NCBI GenBank assembly: GCA_029641185.1
Contig: JAPWGK010000020.1
Coordinates: 744,001 to 808,000 of the forward strand
From: Pseudofabraea citricarpa
Taxonomy: Eukaryota > Ascomycota > Leotiomycetes > Helotiales > Dermateaceae
Direction: 5' to 3'
Length of the DNA stretch: 64,000 bases
Below, in pieces: positions 53,119 to 64,000 of this stretch; the stretch's first letter is position 1; every line of letters begins with the position of its first letter. Position numbers and translations under genes: made by a program. Below the pieces are notes generated by a model. The model was not told the origin of the DNA. It saw only the letters and a list, made by a program, of their open reading frames with translations, and ran no database searches.

Positions 53119-56100
53119 CTACCCCTCGAAATCCTCTCGGCGGATTCCACCGCGCTCGCACATGCTCCTGAAGATGCCACCCCGCTCGTACAGAGCGAGC
53201 GGCGTGTCGAGTTCGGCGATGGTGCCCTGGTCCATGACGCAGATGCGGTCGTAGTTGATGATGGTCTTCAGCCGATGGGCGATGCACAGAAGCGTCTTGC
53301 CCTTGAAGCCGTCACGGATCGTCTTCTGAATCTTGTCGTCCGTCTCCATGTCGACGGAACTGGTTGCCTCGTCGCACACGATGATCTGGGATCCGCGGAC
53401 CAGAGCTCGCGCGAGAGCCATGAGTTGCCGCTGGCCGAGTGAGAAATTGAGACCCTCGTCCTCGACGATCCCGTCGAGATGAATACGCCCGGGCGACTTA
53501 TCGTCCAATGATGCCTCGGCCGTTACCAGATCACTCTGGCGTAAGGCGGACCATAGCTCTAGGTCAGTATGCTCGTTGAATGGATCCAGGTTGCTGCGAA
53601 TCGTTCCTTTGAACAGAGTTGGGTCTTGAGGAATGATGGCGAGACGAGACCGCAGGTCGTGAAGACCAAGTGTGCTGATATCGATTCCGTCAATGCTAAT
53701 TGAACCCCCGGATAGCTCTACTAAACGGAACAGGCAACTCATGATGGAAGATTTTCCGGCTCCAGTTCGTCCCACAACACCAATACGTTCACCACCTCTG
53801 ATATTCATGGTCAACCCGCGGAGGACCAGAGGAAGGTTGGGCCGATAGGCCATTTCCACATTGTTGAATATTATTTCGCCAGATTCGGGCCAGGAAGGAC
53901 GCACTTCGATGGTGTGGAGTGGTGCTTCTTCTTCTAGCTGGGTTCCGTAGTAGTGCAAGCGTTCGGTGGCATTCATGCCGTTCTCGACCTCTGCAAGTTG
54001 ACGGACTGTAAACTGGATCATCTGTACAATGGCAAGAATGTAACTCAACACGAGACCGGCAATCGATGGCGACACGTTGAATCGAGAAGTGACTACAAGG
54101 ATTCCCGTGGTAAAGACCAGCAGATTTCTATAAAACACATTAGCGAAGAATCCAGGCAAGAGCAAACTGAGCATACCCTATGAGATCCAGACGTGTCGAT
54201 AACCATCTCTGATTTGCGAAGGTTAAGAAGTAGGCAGCGTTCATCTCATCAATTGAATTGCGTATGTCTCGAATAAAGCGGTCCTTCAATCCGTAAGCAC
54301 GAATGCAAGCAGTTCCAGAGAGACCTTCGCTGAATTTTGCAAAGACGTTGGATCGCAGAACCGACTCGAAACGCTTGACTTCTCTTGCAGATGCTCTGTA
54401 GTATCCAGCAGCGAACAGGAAGAGGAGGAAAAGTGGTCCCAATGCAATCGCGAAGAAGTGGAAATATGCAATGATAAGACCAAAGACAGACAAAATCATG
54501 GCCAACGTCAAAAAGTACATCCTTATAGCATCTGTCAGATTATTGTCCATCACGTCAACATCTCGAGAAAAGCGATTGGTAATACGACCGAGAGGAGTTG
54601 TATCAAAAAAGGACATTGGTGCTCTGAGGGCTCTCGTGATGGCTCGGTTGAGCATCGATTTGCTGGCATATGTGCCCATCATGGTGAGCGCCAGAGAAAA
54701 CAAGAAGAGCAAGACGGCTTGAGCGACACCCAAAGCGGCATATACACCAATGTAAGTCCCAGTTGGGTATCCAAACTTGTTACTAAAAGTTCATGTTAAT
54801 CATGGTTGGTTCGAAAGAGGGATATCTGCTTACCTGGTCCACCAAGATAGCCACAAACTCGTAGCAATATTGGCGGCTTGTGATAGCAGTAAGAATAGTA
54901 TGACAAGCGGCGCGTTCAGTAGACTTCCAGACGCCTTGACATAGTCTATATAAACGCTCCACGGCACACTCTTGACCGCTCGCTCCTCGGCTTGCATAAG
55001 AGCCGCTGCTTTCTTCTTCTTCTTGGTTGCGTTCTTGTCTTCTGCAACTTCATCCTGCACAACTTGCACTTCTTGCTCTTCCTCTACAGCGGTCGTCTCC
55101 ATGAGCAGTTGGAAACCGGCATGGTCTTTCATGAGGTTGTCAAAAGTGTCAATGGCCTGGATCTTACCCTCCTCTAACCATATGATGCGGTCGCAACGGT
55201 TAAGAACCCAAAGCTGATGAGTAGCAAGGATCCGAGCTTTGTTGCTCAATAATCCCATGATGGCATTATCAAAGATGTGCCGTCCAACATGAGCATCGAC
55301 AGCGGATAGGGGATCGTCCATGAGGATCAGATCCGCATCAAAGTATATTGCTCGGGCAATATTTAATCGTTGCTTCTGGCCACCTGAAACTGTAATACCT
55401 CTTTCTCCAATCTCAGTGGCATCACCATGAGGAAGCATGTCTAAATCCGGCTTCAATGCGCATGCATCAATGACGGTCTTATACCAATCACGTTTCATAT
55501 CTTTCCCAAAGAGAATATTTTCCCTCACTGATGCGTTTTGAATCCAAGCATACTGCGGACAGAAGGCTCTGTTAGCTCCCATCACCAACTCTCCTTTCGT
55601 CTTTCTCATGTCGCCCGCAAGGGCTGCGAGAAGTGAACTCTTTCCACTGCCTACGCCACCGATAACAGCCACCAACTCATTGCGACCGATAGTGAAATTC
55701 ATTCCATGAAGTTTGAAGGGGTCTCTGTCACCAAGAAGAGTACTGCCATCGTCCGGAGTGTCAGAGCCGGAAGGTGTGACATCAGCTTTAGCTGCAATCT
55801 TTTCGTCCTTGACAGCTTGCTTCAAGGCTTTCTTCTCGATTTTCATTTCATCTTTCGTCTTAGGCTTGCTATGAGGTTTTACCGCATCTGGATCCTGCGT
55901 GGCAGTTCGTTCCCAAGTGAAATCTGCATTCTGCATTTCAACTGCATGTTTCGCATCTAGATTCAATCGGGTTTCTTCGTCATCCTGTTCTTCACATAAC
56001 AAGTACTCCTGGATTCTGTAGATCGACGACCAAGCATCAATAACTTGTCCAATAACCAAAGGAAGTAAGTTTAGAGGCATTCTGAGCGAGTTGAAAAGAG

Positions 56101-57662
56101 CTAGTGAGGAAAAAACATGTGCTGGAGCCAATCCGTGGTCCGTAAGCGAGTAAGTGATAAATGCCAGCATAGAAGCAAAAATTGGTAACGACATCGATAC
56201 CGCGTTAATAGCATTTCGTACAGCTAAGAGTACCTGAATGGATCGGATTTCACGATTTCGAATCTCGTTCAGTCTTGCCAAGAACGCGCTCTCCCACCCA
56301 AAGAATTTTACGAACCGTACAGCTTGTAAAATTTCTTGAGTAAGACTGACTCTTTGATCGGTGATCTTGTTGATCACCTTTCTTCTGCGGAAAAGCATCT
56401 TGACGGCTTCTGTGAGGGCAGGCAAACCAATGATCAAAAGGCCAAATCCTGCAAGAGCGCTATATGTCAGATTGATCAGGAGAAGAATCAGCGTGACTAT
56501 GCAAGCAATGGGCGCCGTCCAGATCATATGAAATAGACCCGAGGCTTGGTCTACACGATAGGTATCCACAGACATGAGGTTGACAACTCGACCGTTTGCC
56601 CAGCCAGTTCCATCGCCTGCAATACCCTTCCCCAAATCAGCAGTAGCAGCTTTCGCGCCTGCTTTCTTGGGTCTCTTGCTCTTCTTCTCGTTTTCCTTTT
56701 CTGGTTCGGCGACTTCGCCTTCTTTCACCTCCCGACCCCCAGCTTTCGCTCGTCCAGAGATTGACATGGCTTTCTCGAAAATTACGGAGATCAACACCGC
56801 ACGAGATTGCCCGCCAACCATCATTCCGCGGTATATAAATTGATTTGTTCCTAAGCTTTGGCATATCTGCATAAATGTGATACCAATAACGAGACCAATA
56901 CCCTTCCCAATATGCGGCGCCGGTTGATTTGTATGCTGCGCAACATATGCATCCTCGGCAAATTGTATTAGGTATCGGAGGGTGAATGGCGAAATAACCT
57001 GGAATATATTGGCAAAGAATTGGCATATGCCTCCCAGCCAGAACTCGTTGCGAAATGTCTCCTCCATGGCGAACAGCAGTGGGTACTTATCGCCTCTCGC
57101 CACTCTTTTCTTGAAAGAGGTTTGTAGTTTCGTGGTCATAACATCTGCGCTTCGATTGGGGTTCACGGTCCAAATATCATTGGGTTCCAGTGGCCGTTTG
57201 TAGCCAGTCTGTAACATTAGTTAGCATGCTTAATCCTGAAGAGTGGGCAATTGCACCTACCGTCATCAACGGTCCGATCCATTGAAAGTAGACCAAGGAT
57301 AGGAAAGAGGCACTGTATTCTCTCGAGACCAGCCGCTCCTCTGGCACCGGTGGTATCGAGCCCCATTTCAACGGGTTGGCATTTTTGTACCATGGTTTGG
57401 GTTCCGGTGGTCCATTGGTATCTGCCCTCGTCAAAGCACTTGCACTTGTTGCGTTACTCTTGGTATGTAGAAGGTCTGGCCGTTTCTCGTTATGCTCTTC
57501 CACCGAAGCAGGGCTTCCAGGGCTCGAGGGCTCTTTAGGGCTGTACGTCTCCATCATCTCCTTCTCGGCGCCAGCAGTATCTGCAAGCTCGTCATGGTTG
57601 GTCGCATTGGCAGCAGCAACAGGATCTGCTGATTTGTGCTCGTCTCGGCCAGGGTCCGTCAT
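53119..57662 (-). CDS. YOR1: YOR1-like ABC transporter (ABCC/MRP type)
   Basis: Exons 57662-57261, 57208-54834, 54782-54177 and 54127-53119 (introns 52, 51 and 49 nt) give 1463 residues, close to yeast Yor1. A disordered leader of about 80 residues is followed by two membrane-domain/nucleotide-domain halves, without the extra N-terminal membrane domain of long MRPs. NBD1: Walker A G-G-V-G-S-G-K-S-S near residue 654 and signature T-V-S-G-G-Q-K-Q-R. NBD2: Walker A G-R-T-G-A-G-K-S-S near 1249, signature N-F-S-L-G-Q-R-Q and Walker B I-V-C-D-E-A-T-S. A long charged insert lies in the first membrane domain (E-K-E-N-E-K-K-S-K region). Yor1 is a plasma-membrane exporter of oligomycin, other drugs and phospholipids; substrates here are inferred. 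The three introns join conserved sequence exactly. Confidence 0.94.
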
Positions 57663-59092
57663 GATTTTTTTTCTTTTTCTATACCTGCATGGGGGGACGA
57701 GTGAAAGACAAAGAGAGCATCAAGAATAATGCGCCAGGGAAAAAGCGTGGAGGAGGAGATAAAGAGGAACAGAGATGCACGAGGCGCATACGAACTAGGA
57801 CGACATGATGCGCACACTTACAGAAAGGCCGGCCACCATGGCATGCCACGCCGTATCTCGCGTGGAGATGGGATGGGATGGGATGGGGACGAGGGATGGG
57901 GTATGGGTGTGAGCATGTCTGGAAGTCTTGGGCCACTGCTGCAGCCACCACCTTCCGTAGCAGTCGTAGTGCTGGTTTTGCGAAAGGCCGATGAGCTGCG
58001 TATGGATCTGGCTCTGACTCTGACTCTGGTTCTGGATCTGGCGTACACAGCAGGGATGAGTTATCGGGTAGCACTGGTCCTGGGCACCGGTAGGTGGAGA
58101 CTCGACAGTGCTTGATTCTGCTGTGCTGTAGTGTATTATTGCATCGGCAGAGTCTGTTGGCCGACTGTCAGTAGTAAGTGAGAAAGGTGGTAAAGACAGG
58201 CTGCGATTGGCCCAGCTATAGCCGTTGAGTTGAGAAGTAGAGCAAAGGGTTACGAGGCACAACTGCACCTACGTTACACCTTCGGCCAATGTTGAGTTAG
58301 TTACTGCAGAAAAGGCTCTAGCCGTCAAGCTCTGTGCACATTCACTTTATTCTCAGGACAAGAAGAACAAGCAATCCCTCGGCTGTGGAGTCCGTGGCCG
58401 TGGTCCAACCGAGAAAGTCTATTCAAGTACAGTATGACCAAGCAACGGAAGAATATCTACGAGGTAGAGATAAACATGGAGATAGACATGGAGTTAAGAG
58501 CTATGCCGACATGCCGATGCACCGTTAAAGCCCGTGTCACGTGCGCATGCCGTCGTCAGCAGCAGCAGCAGCCGCGACTCGTTCCCGCCCACCTAATTAG
58601 GGAATCAAGCATCAAGCAATCAACCAACTCACTTCCATTGGTAATCAGTCCGTCATGTCATCAAGTTCAAGTCAGAGAGGCACAAGAGATGAAAAGTCGG
58701 TCAGTTGTTGGTGAGTCACGAGCAGCAACGGGGATTAAGTTACTGTACTGCAGTCCTGGTAGTTCTATCGTGACTGTACCGTACAGTACCTATTGACTGT
58801 GAGTTCCTCTCAGTTGGCTCGTGATCTACAGTCAATGCCCTTCAAACTCAATCGCTTTCAGTGCCTAGGTCGATCCTTGAACCGGCGTCGGCAAGACCAT
58901 TCCAGCACAGCATTTGGGACGAGCTCTCGATCAAACCGACCTTGCGAGAAACGCGACCGGAAACCATTCCCGCTTCCTGCCTCGGCAAGTCTACAGCACT
59001 GAGCACACAGTCATGTATCAAGTAGTGTCGGGTGAACGAACACCTTGTGAGGAATCCTCTGAACAGATCAATTGTTTGTGGCTATGAGGACT
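57663..59092. promoter_or_regulatory. Promoter of the YOR1-like gene with a G-quadruplex motif
   Basis: 1430 non-coding bases up to the 3' end of the recyclin gene. GGGATGGGATGGGATGGGG at 57870-57888 is a perfect intramolecular G-quadruplex pattern on the + strand, 208 bases upstream of the start codon. A CTGACT-type short repeat (58010-58040), a CACGTG at 58538-58543 and a CAG run (58556-58570) also occur. No gene is supported. Confidence 0.6.
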
Positions 59093-61864
59093 TCACATAA
59101 GAGAGCAGCCGATTCCATACATGGCACGCTCCACGTCTCGCTTGACCTGATACCAGTCGGCCCTCCGCTCGGCAAACTCATAGACCTCCTCTGCTCGAAA
59201 TATCCCGTGGAAGCGATCGCCATCTGCTATGATGGTAGCCATCTCCTTCGCATGGCTTGGATCAATAAGGTAGATCTGGCTGAGTTCTCGCAGAGCCTTA
59301 AAATACTGCAGTAGATCCTGGTTCTTTAATGTTCTGATGTATCCAAAATATATGTTAGTGTCGGAGATCAGTTTAATCGCCCCGTCCACGCTGATCCGTT
59401 GCCGCTTGAGATGTTTGCACAGTGAGGTAAACAGCCGAAGTCCGACCTCTTGGTTGAAGACATCCAGCATGGTTTTATCGGTGCTCCCAACTAACATTTT
59501 GGTATGAGACTCGACTAGAGTGACCACCTGCTCAGCAGCTTGGGTCGGTCCAATGCCGTAATCCTGCACTCTGCCATCGGCAGAGGGTGTGGGATTATAG
59601 TCAGTAGGCGCCTGCACCGTTGCACAGATATACTCAACCTCATCCATGAGGACGTCGATACCCTTGTTCAACCCGGCGGCCACTCTTTCGTCCAACATCT
59701 GTTCAAACTTCTTTTTGGCCTTGACAGCAGGATCGAGAAAGTCATTGCGATCCGCCAACTTGGTAGCAGCCAATTGCTGCTCATAGAAGACATCGATCAT
59801 TTGTGATATCAGATCACCAACGTTGACAAGTTCAAGGAAGGTCACTAGAGGAGCGACGCCCTTCGAGCCATGTTCACTGACTTCACGTGGATTGTATTTG
59901 GATAGATGATCCACAGCTTTATCGAAGCCAGTCTTGACGTGCCTCGTGCCCAGGATCTGAAGAAGATAGACAAAGATTGATTCGCATTGCTCGCGAGCTT
60001 CTTCTCCAGTCTGTCCTCCAAGACGAACAAAAAGCGCAGCACGCTCCAGACTAGCTTTAGCACAATGGACAAGCTCCAAGGCAATCTCAATGCTAAACAA
60101 AGATCGAATACCTTCTAACCTAGATGCCATCAGAGCAGCTTTAGCGGCTAACTCGTCAGTGGGCGCTTCTACGGGCAGTGGAGTGGACATTCGATTGACG
60201 TTTAGACTAGGTGTCTGTGGTCGAGAGGGTACCATGTTAGGTGGCATGCTTGCTCGATGTCCTACGTTCTGTAAGGGATTTGGTGACGCGGGTTTAGCAA
60301 CCGCAAAAGGAGAAGATATTGGCAAGCTTGGCAGAACGCTGACTGGCATCATAACAACCTTTTTGAACGAGCTCAAAAAATCCTTCTTATCCGCCTGTCG
60401 GTTGACATTACCCATGAAGAAGGACTCTGTCGAGGCATCCTGAGCAGACAACTTAGTCTCCCAGTCTTGAACTTGAGTTTCTGCCAGCCGTTTAAAGTAA
60501 TCAAGCTCTTCTTGCAGGTAAAGATCAACATGGGGCTCAAACACTTTAGCGACCACCAATCTAGCCTTTTCTACAAAGTCAGCACTAGAATTTGAAGATG
60601 GCTTCAATGACGATGCAAAGGCCATACTCTGCTGAAATATCCCTGAGACAGCTTTGAGATAGGATGGTATGCTTCTCTCGTGGGCCTCGTCGAAAAGTGG
60701 CGTGACATACTCCATAAGGATGTCATCGCCAACCTTGTCCAAAAAGATTTGTAGGACGTCCTCGCCGGGTGGAAAAACTCGTCCAATAATATCGGATTGC
60801 TCATTGATCTTCAATGCAAGCCGCTCCAAGAAAACCCGCGATGGCTCAAGTGCTATTTCTTCCACGGAAGCTTGATTGATGCAATCCATAGAATGGCCCA
60901 ATACCTCCAAATCTGAGAAGATTGGATATTTTTGCACAAAGAGCTCTATGCCCGCATGCCCACCGTTCAATACCCCCAATACATGGGCATAACGTCGCAT
61001 TTTCCCATCAATATCCCAAGCTTCGTAGCCTTGTTCAAACTCCCTCAGAACAGCATTCTCAAATATCCCAACCATTGTTACAAGTCTCTCTTCCCGTTGT
61101 CTCCAACCCTGGGCCCAATCACTGTGAGCAAACACTTGTAGATGAGCCAGCATTTGTGCTTGTTGTTCTGGATCCCGATAAACTCGAAAAAGAACTGGAT
61201 CAACGTGGCTCCTGGACTTAGCAAGATCATAGTAAAATGGTGCCAACGCCGCATATATCCTTCCATATTCCTGCCTTGCAGAACCCCGAATTGACTTGAC
61301 TCCAGAGAATATATTCAGCAGGGCCTCCGGCTCCAGCATGGGCGTCCGAGCTGCCGAGGCGGGTTGCACAGGTGTGGATAGCTTCAACGTCTCAAACCCA
61401 TCCACAACTGGAGGGATTTCATGGGACTTTCTCTGCCGCTCCTCCTCGACACCAGCATCGAATAGTGTTGTACTCGTCTTCCTGGTGCCAGCCACGCCAT
61501 TGACGCCAATGCCCATTCGTTTCGCCTCCTCCTCGTGTCGTATCCTCATTATTTCCCGCTTCGTCTTGAGAGCATCCTCGAACCTCTTCCTAGCTTCCGC
61601 CTCGTTCCAGAGGCCCATGCTGTGCAATCTTTGTACCCATCTCGAGTCCTCGTAGACCATTTCTTGCATGCGTTTCGACGTGCGTGCAAAGCTGAGCAGG
61701 TCAGGGACGGGCAGGAAGTCGAGGATGGTCGAGATGATCTCGGCGGGCAAGACGGATTTGCTTTCGATCATCTGAGTTGCCTTGAGCGTGGACAGGATGT
61801 TTGGCCGGTTGGTTGGTCCAGGTCGGCCGCCATTTGGCACAGTACTACGCTTGAAGTTCGACAT
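59093..61864 (-). CDS. RCY1: Recyclin-1 (F-box plus Sec10-like exocyst domain)
   Basis: Intronless, 923 residues, similar in size to yeast Rcy1 and fission yeast Pof6. These F-box proteins act with Skp1 at endosomes and growth sites, in recycling of membrane proteins such as the v-SNARE Snc1 and in cell separation. Visible: an F-box near residues 38-80 (V-L-P-A-E-I-I-S-T-I-L-D-F-L-P then L-L-S-F-A-R-T-S-K), a following W-V-Q-R-L segment, and a long helical Sec10-like part from about residue 180, with E-Y-G-R-I-Y-A-A-L-A-P-F-Y-Y-D-L and the C-terminal R-A-D-W-Y-Q-V-K-R-D-V. A Ser/Pro-rich loop near residues 505-560 separates the helical blocks. Confidence 0.92.
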   Translation of the reverse strand: MSNFKRSTVPNGGRPGPTNRPNILSTLKATQMIESKSVLPAEIISTILDFLPVPDLLSFARTSKRMQEMVYEDSRWVQRLHSMGLWNEAEARKRFEDALKTKREIMRIRHEEEAKRMGIGVNGVAGTRKTSTTLFDAGVEEERQRKSHEIPPVVDGFETLKLSTPVQPASAARTPMLEPEALLNIFSGVKSIRGSARQEYGRIYAALAPFYYDLAKSRSHVDPVLFRVYRDPEQQAQMLAHLQVFAHSDWAQGWRQREERLVTMVGIFENAVLREFEQGYEAWDIDGKMRRYAHVLGVLNGGHAGIELFVQKYPIFSDLEVLGHSMDCINQASVEEIALEPSRVFLERLALKINEQSDIIGRVFPPGEDVLQIFLDKVGDDILMEYVTPLFDEAHERSIPSYLKAVSGIFQQSMAFASSLKPSSNSSADFVEKARLVVAKVFEPHVDLYLQEELDYFKRLAETQVQDWETKLSAQDASTESFFMGNVNRQADKKDFLSSFKKVVMMPVSVLPSLPISSPFAVAKPASPNPLQNVGHRASMPPNMVPSRPQTPSLNVNRMSTPLPVEAPTDELAAKAALMASRLEGIRSLFSIEIALELVHCAKASLERAALFVRLGGQTGEEAREQCESIFVYLLQILGTRHVKTGFDKAVDHLSKYNPREVSEHGSKGVAPLVTFLELVNVGDLISQMIDVFYEQQLAATKLADRNDFLDPAVKAKKKFEQMLDERVAAGLNKGIDVLMDEVEYICATVQAPTDYNPTPSADGRVQDYGIGPTQAAEQVVTLVESHTKMLVGSTDKTMLDVFNQEVGLRLFTSLCKHLKRQRISVDGAIKLISDTNIYFGYIRTLKNQDLLQYFKALRELSQIYLIDPSHAKEMATIIADGDRFHGIFRAEEVYEFAERRADWYQVKRDVERAMYGIGCSLM

Positions 61865-62361
61865 GGTGCCAAGGAAGATGCTCTTGGTATGCGATATGTG
61901 ACTGGAAGCACGATTGTTCCCCGATATGACAGAGCGTCGGCGGGCCAGTCATTACTGGTTCGTGCTACAGACGTCCAAACAAGAAGTTGACAATGGGTTC
62001 AAGCAGACACGAGGTTCTGTGGGGAGGCCGGCTTATGTAATACGAGGCTGGCCGCCAAGAGCACAAGGATGGCACGAGCGCGGAGACCGGCAATGACGAG
62101 AAATAACTCAAGCGACGAGGCTGTGGCCGTGGAAGGATAGCAAAGTCATAACCACAAATGAAAAAAAGAAATTTGATATATATATATATATGTATATTCT
62201 GAATATTGAACAAGATTATCGAGTCTACAGTGGGCTTTACATATTCATCGTTCAAACAGTACCCTATCGGTATATCGACGCCGTCTTCCGAACATAGCTG
62301 GGGTATCATACATCAGTTCAACCGAACACCACAAAAACAATACTCATCACGCTCTCATACA
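61865..62361. promoter_or_regulatory. Promoter of recyclin-1 and 3' flank of the IRC20-like gene
   Basis: 497 non-coding bases with a short (TA)n microsatellite at about 62175-62191. No gene is supported. Confidence 0.4.
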
Positions 62362-64000
62362 TCATCCCAAGCGTCTACTCTCCGCGGCCTCTGCCCCAAG
62401 ATGTCGTCTTACCTCTGGATCATGCCTGATTTCATGACCCTCCGGCACTCTCCTCTTCTTTCTCTCATTAACACCACCAAATAAACAGTCCCACAAGTCT
62501 TCATTCTCGATCATCTCTCCACCCTTCCCACCTTTTGCCAACAACTTCGTGAGAGAAGCCTGCTGCAGTTCCATAGAATTTGCTGCCTCGATATTGCTAT
62601 CCAGTAGTTCTATAGGACTCGTTGCTCTTGATTTTCCTTTGCCCACCAGCACAGATTGACCGATGTGTTCCATCCGTCGTTGTACAGAGAGCTGATGGAT
62701 AGATTCTTCCACGGTGTCCTGAATGAGGTATAACCAAACATTCGTTTCTTGATGCTGGCCAATGCGATCAACCCGAGCAATAGCCTGTAGCTCAAGCGCC
62801 GTGTTCAAAAGCGGTTCGCAGAGAAACACATGGCTTGCATTCACAAGATTCAGACCTGATGAATGCGCACGAGCATGCAGGAGAAAACACTCTACTCCAG
62901 CATCCTCTTTGAATCGGGCAATTCCATTTGGTTTGTCTATCGTCGAATATCCAATGCGGAATCTCTCAAAAGCGCGGGCAAGAATTTCTAGAAAGTCTTT
63001 GAACTGGGAGAAAATAATAGATTTTGCCCCAGGGTCTGCTTCTCTCAGCCAGATAAGATGCCGTGCAAGAGTATCAACCTATACATAAAGTGTATTAGAA
63101 TTCGTTTACTGTACAGATTGAGAAGAGTGTTACATACCTTTGTCGTGAAAGAGGGCCCGTCGAGGTCAATGTTCTTAATTTCTGCTAATTTGGTCTTACT
63201 TATCTCCGAGTAAATTGCAGACTTCCTTGATGTGGCAGACGGCGATGAGCGTTCTTGAGCCCCTGTGTGAACTTCTTCAGTTTCGACGGATAGCTCCTGG
63301 GGTTTGTACGTAATGTCATGCAAGTCTGCCGAGATCAACTTTTTCTTGCAGATTGGACAGTTGTGATGAGCACTCCACCATAATTTGATACAGTCTCGAC
63401 AATACTGATGTCCGCACACTGTAAGGGCACCCATTTCAAACGTTTCTCGGCAGATCACGCAAATACGTTGTTCCTGAGGATTTGCAGCCTCCTCGCGTAG
63501 ATGCAACAGGTATCTTCTCTTCGACTTCAAGGTAGCAATCTTGTGAGCTAGCTTATCTTCTTCCTCTAGCATTTTCCCAAGTACCACATCGTTGTTCGGC
63601 CCCTCATACGGTGCTACCATGTCGCTGACCTCTTGTAATTGTCGGTAATATTCAATTCTAGCATTGGACATGGCTGTAAACAACTCTAACTCTTTTTCAA
63701 GGGCCAGTGCAGATTTCGTTTGCTCGCTCAATTGCTTTTGCACAATTTTTAATTGCGTTTCGACGATGAACAGCTCGTTTTGTGACCGATTACTTCCTTT
63801 CTCGGTCTCGAGCCTCAAAGACGTTGCTAAAGTGCGAAGATCCCCGACAATTGCGCGAACAGAGCCCATGTCCTTTGGCGGTTTAATCCTTGCTCTCACA
63901 CCTAGTAGCTCAAGAGTCTTCTCAGGGAACGCTCCTTCGCCATCTCTAGCTAGCCTTAATGCTGTCTTCACGTCCTGCTCAGTCAATTTATTCTCTTGGC
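62362..64000 (-). CDS. IRC20: IRC20-like SNF2 helicase with RING finger (3' part, runs off the window)
   Basis: Exons read from the right edge to 63138, then 63078-62362 (59-nt intron, phase 0). The frame is open to the last bases, so the 5' part with the SNF2 ATPase core lies outside. Visible in order: a helical linker, a coiled coil (about 63850-63500), a C3HC4 RING (C-V-I-C, then C-G-H-Q-Y-C-R-D-C, then N-C-P-I-C-K) at about 63340-63465, and the helicase C-terminal lobe with S-I-I-F-S-Q-F-K-D-F and A-R-V-D-R-I-G-Q. The C-terminal tail is basic. Yeast Irc20 is a nuclear ubiquitin-ligase/translocase that affects recombination and 2-micron plasmid stability; animal SHPRH has the same layout. 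This gene most likely does a similar job in genome maintenance. Confidence 0.92.

Noticed and set aside
57729..58115. Frames of 110-130 codons on both strands upstream of the YOR1-like gene
   Set aside because: They are translations of the GGGAT and CTGACT microsatellites, with no conserved segment.

Overview
The window is nuclear DNA from a filamentous ascomycete (Pezizomycotina). The evidence is short introns, mostly 45-60 nt, with GTAAGT- or GTATGT-like donors and CTAAC/CTGAC-like branch sites. Genes are dense on both strands. Family content is typical of these fungi: 2EXR proteins, an F-box-like protein, a YOR1-type ABC transporter, a Vhc1-type vacuolar cotransporter and a recyclin. Leotiomycetes would fit, but that is an inference I cannot prove from the sequence. 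Thirty genes are described. Introns were placed by hand, by joining reading frames so that both splice signals and family conservation are satisfied.

Layout. 1-5 kb: the 3' end of an unknown acidic protein, a 2EXR protein, a nitronate monooxygenase and an unknown charged protein. 5-13 kb: a divergent pair of probable vacuolar transporters, a Vhc1-like cation-chloride cotransporter and an AVT3/4-like amino acid transporter. 13-21 kb: DNA polymerase delta subunit 2, an F-box-like protein, a NAT9-type acetyltransferase and an L-serine/threonine dehydratase. 21-25 kb: a small Arg/Asp-rich membrane protein, an ABM-fold protein and a second 2EXR protein. 25.7-31 kb: mevalonate kinase, then the alpha subunit of farnesyl/geranylgeranyltransferase carrying an unusual 173-residue N-terminal extension, ribosomal protein eL38 in four small exons, and an 87-residue membrane protein in five exons including a 13-nt microexon. 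31.9-35.7 kb: a DUF-type protein with a coiled-coil tail, then a 2 kb non-coding stretch with a diverged tandem repeat and a long inverted repeat. 35.7-45.4 kb: mitochondrial methionyl-tRNA synthetase, a large Gln/Pro-rich protein with three zinc-finger-like modules, the CaaX protease Ste24, a possible RNA polymerase I A14-like subunit, and mitochondrial ribosomal protein bL34m. 46-53 kb: a modin-like protein and a head-to-head pair of a TauD-type dioxygenase and a Dal5/Seo1/Liz1-type MFS transporter. 53-64 kb: a YOR1-like ABC transporter, recyclin-1 and the 3' end of an IRC20-like RING/SNF2 helicase.

Functional themes. Mevalonate kinase, the prenyltransferase alpha subunit and Ste24 belong to one route (isoprenoid supply, CaaX prenylation, CaaX proteolysis) and lie within 19 kb. 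The dioxygenase and MFS transporter share a promoter and look like an uptake-plus-cleavage module, plausibly for sulfonates. I found no CRISPR array, rRNA, tRNA or intact transposon. The least explained items are the modular zinc-finger protein whose introns follow module ends, the prenyltransferase N-terminal extension, and the 34.5-35.0 kb repeat.
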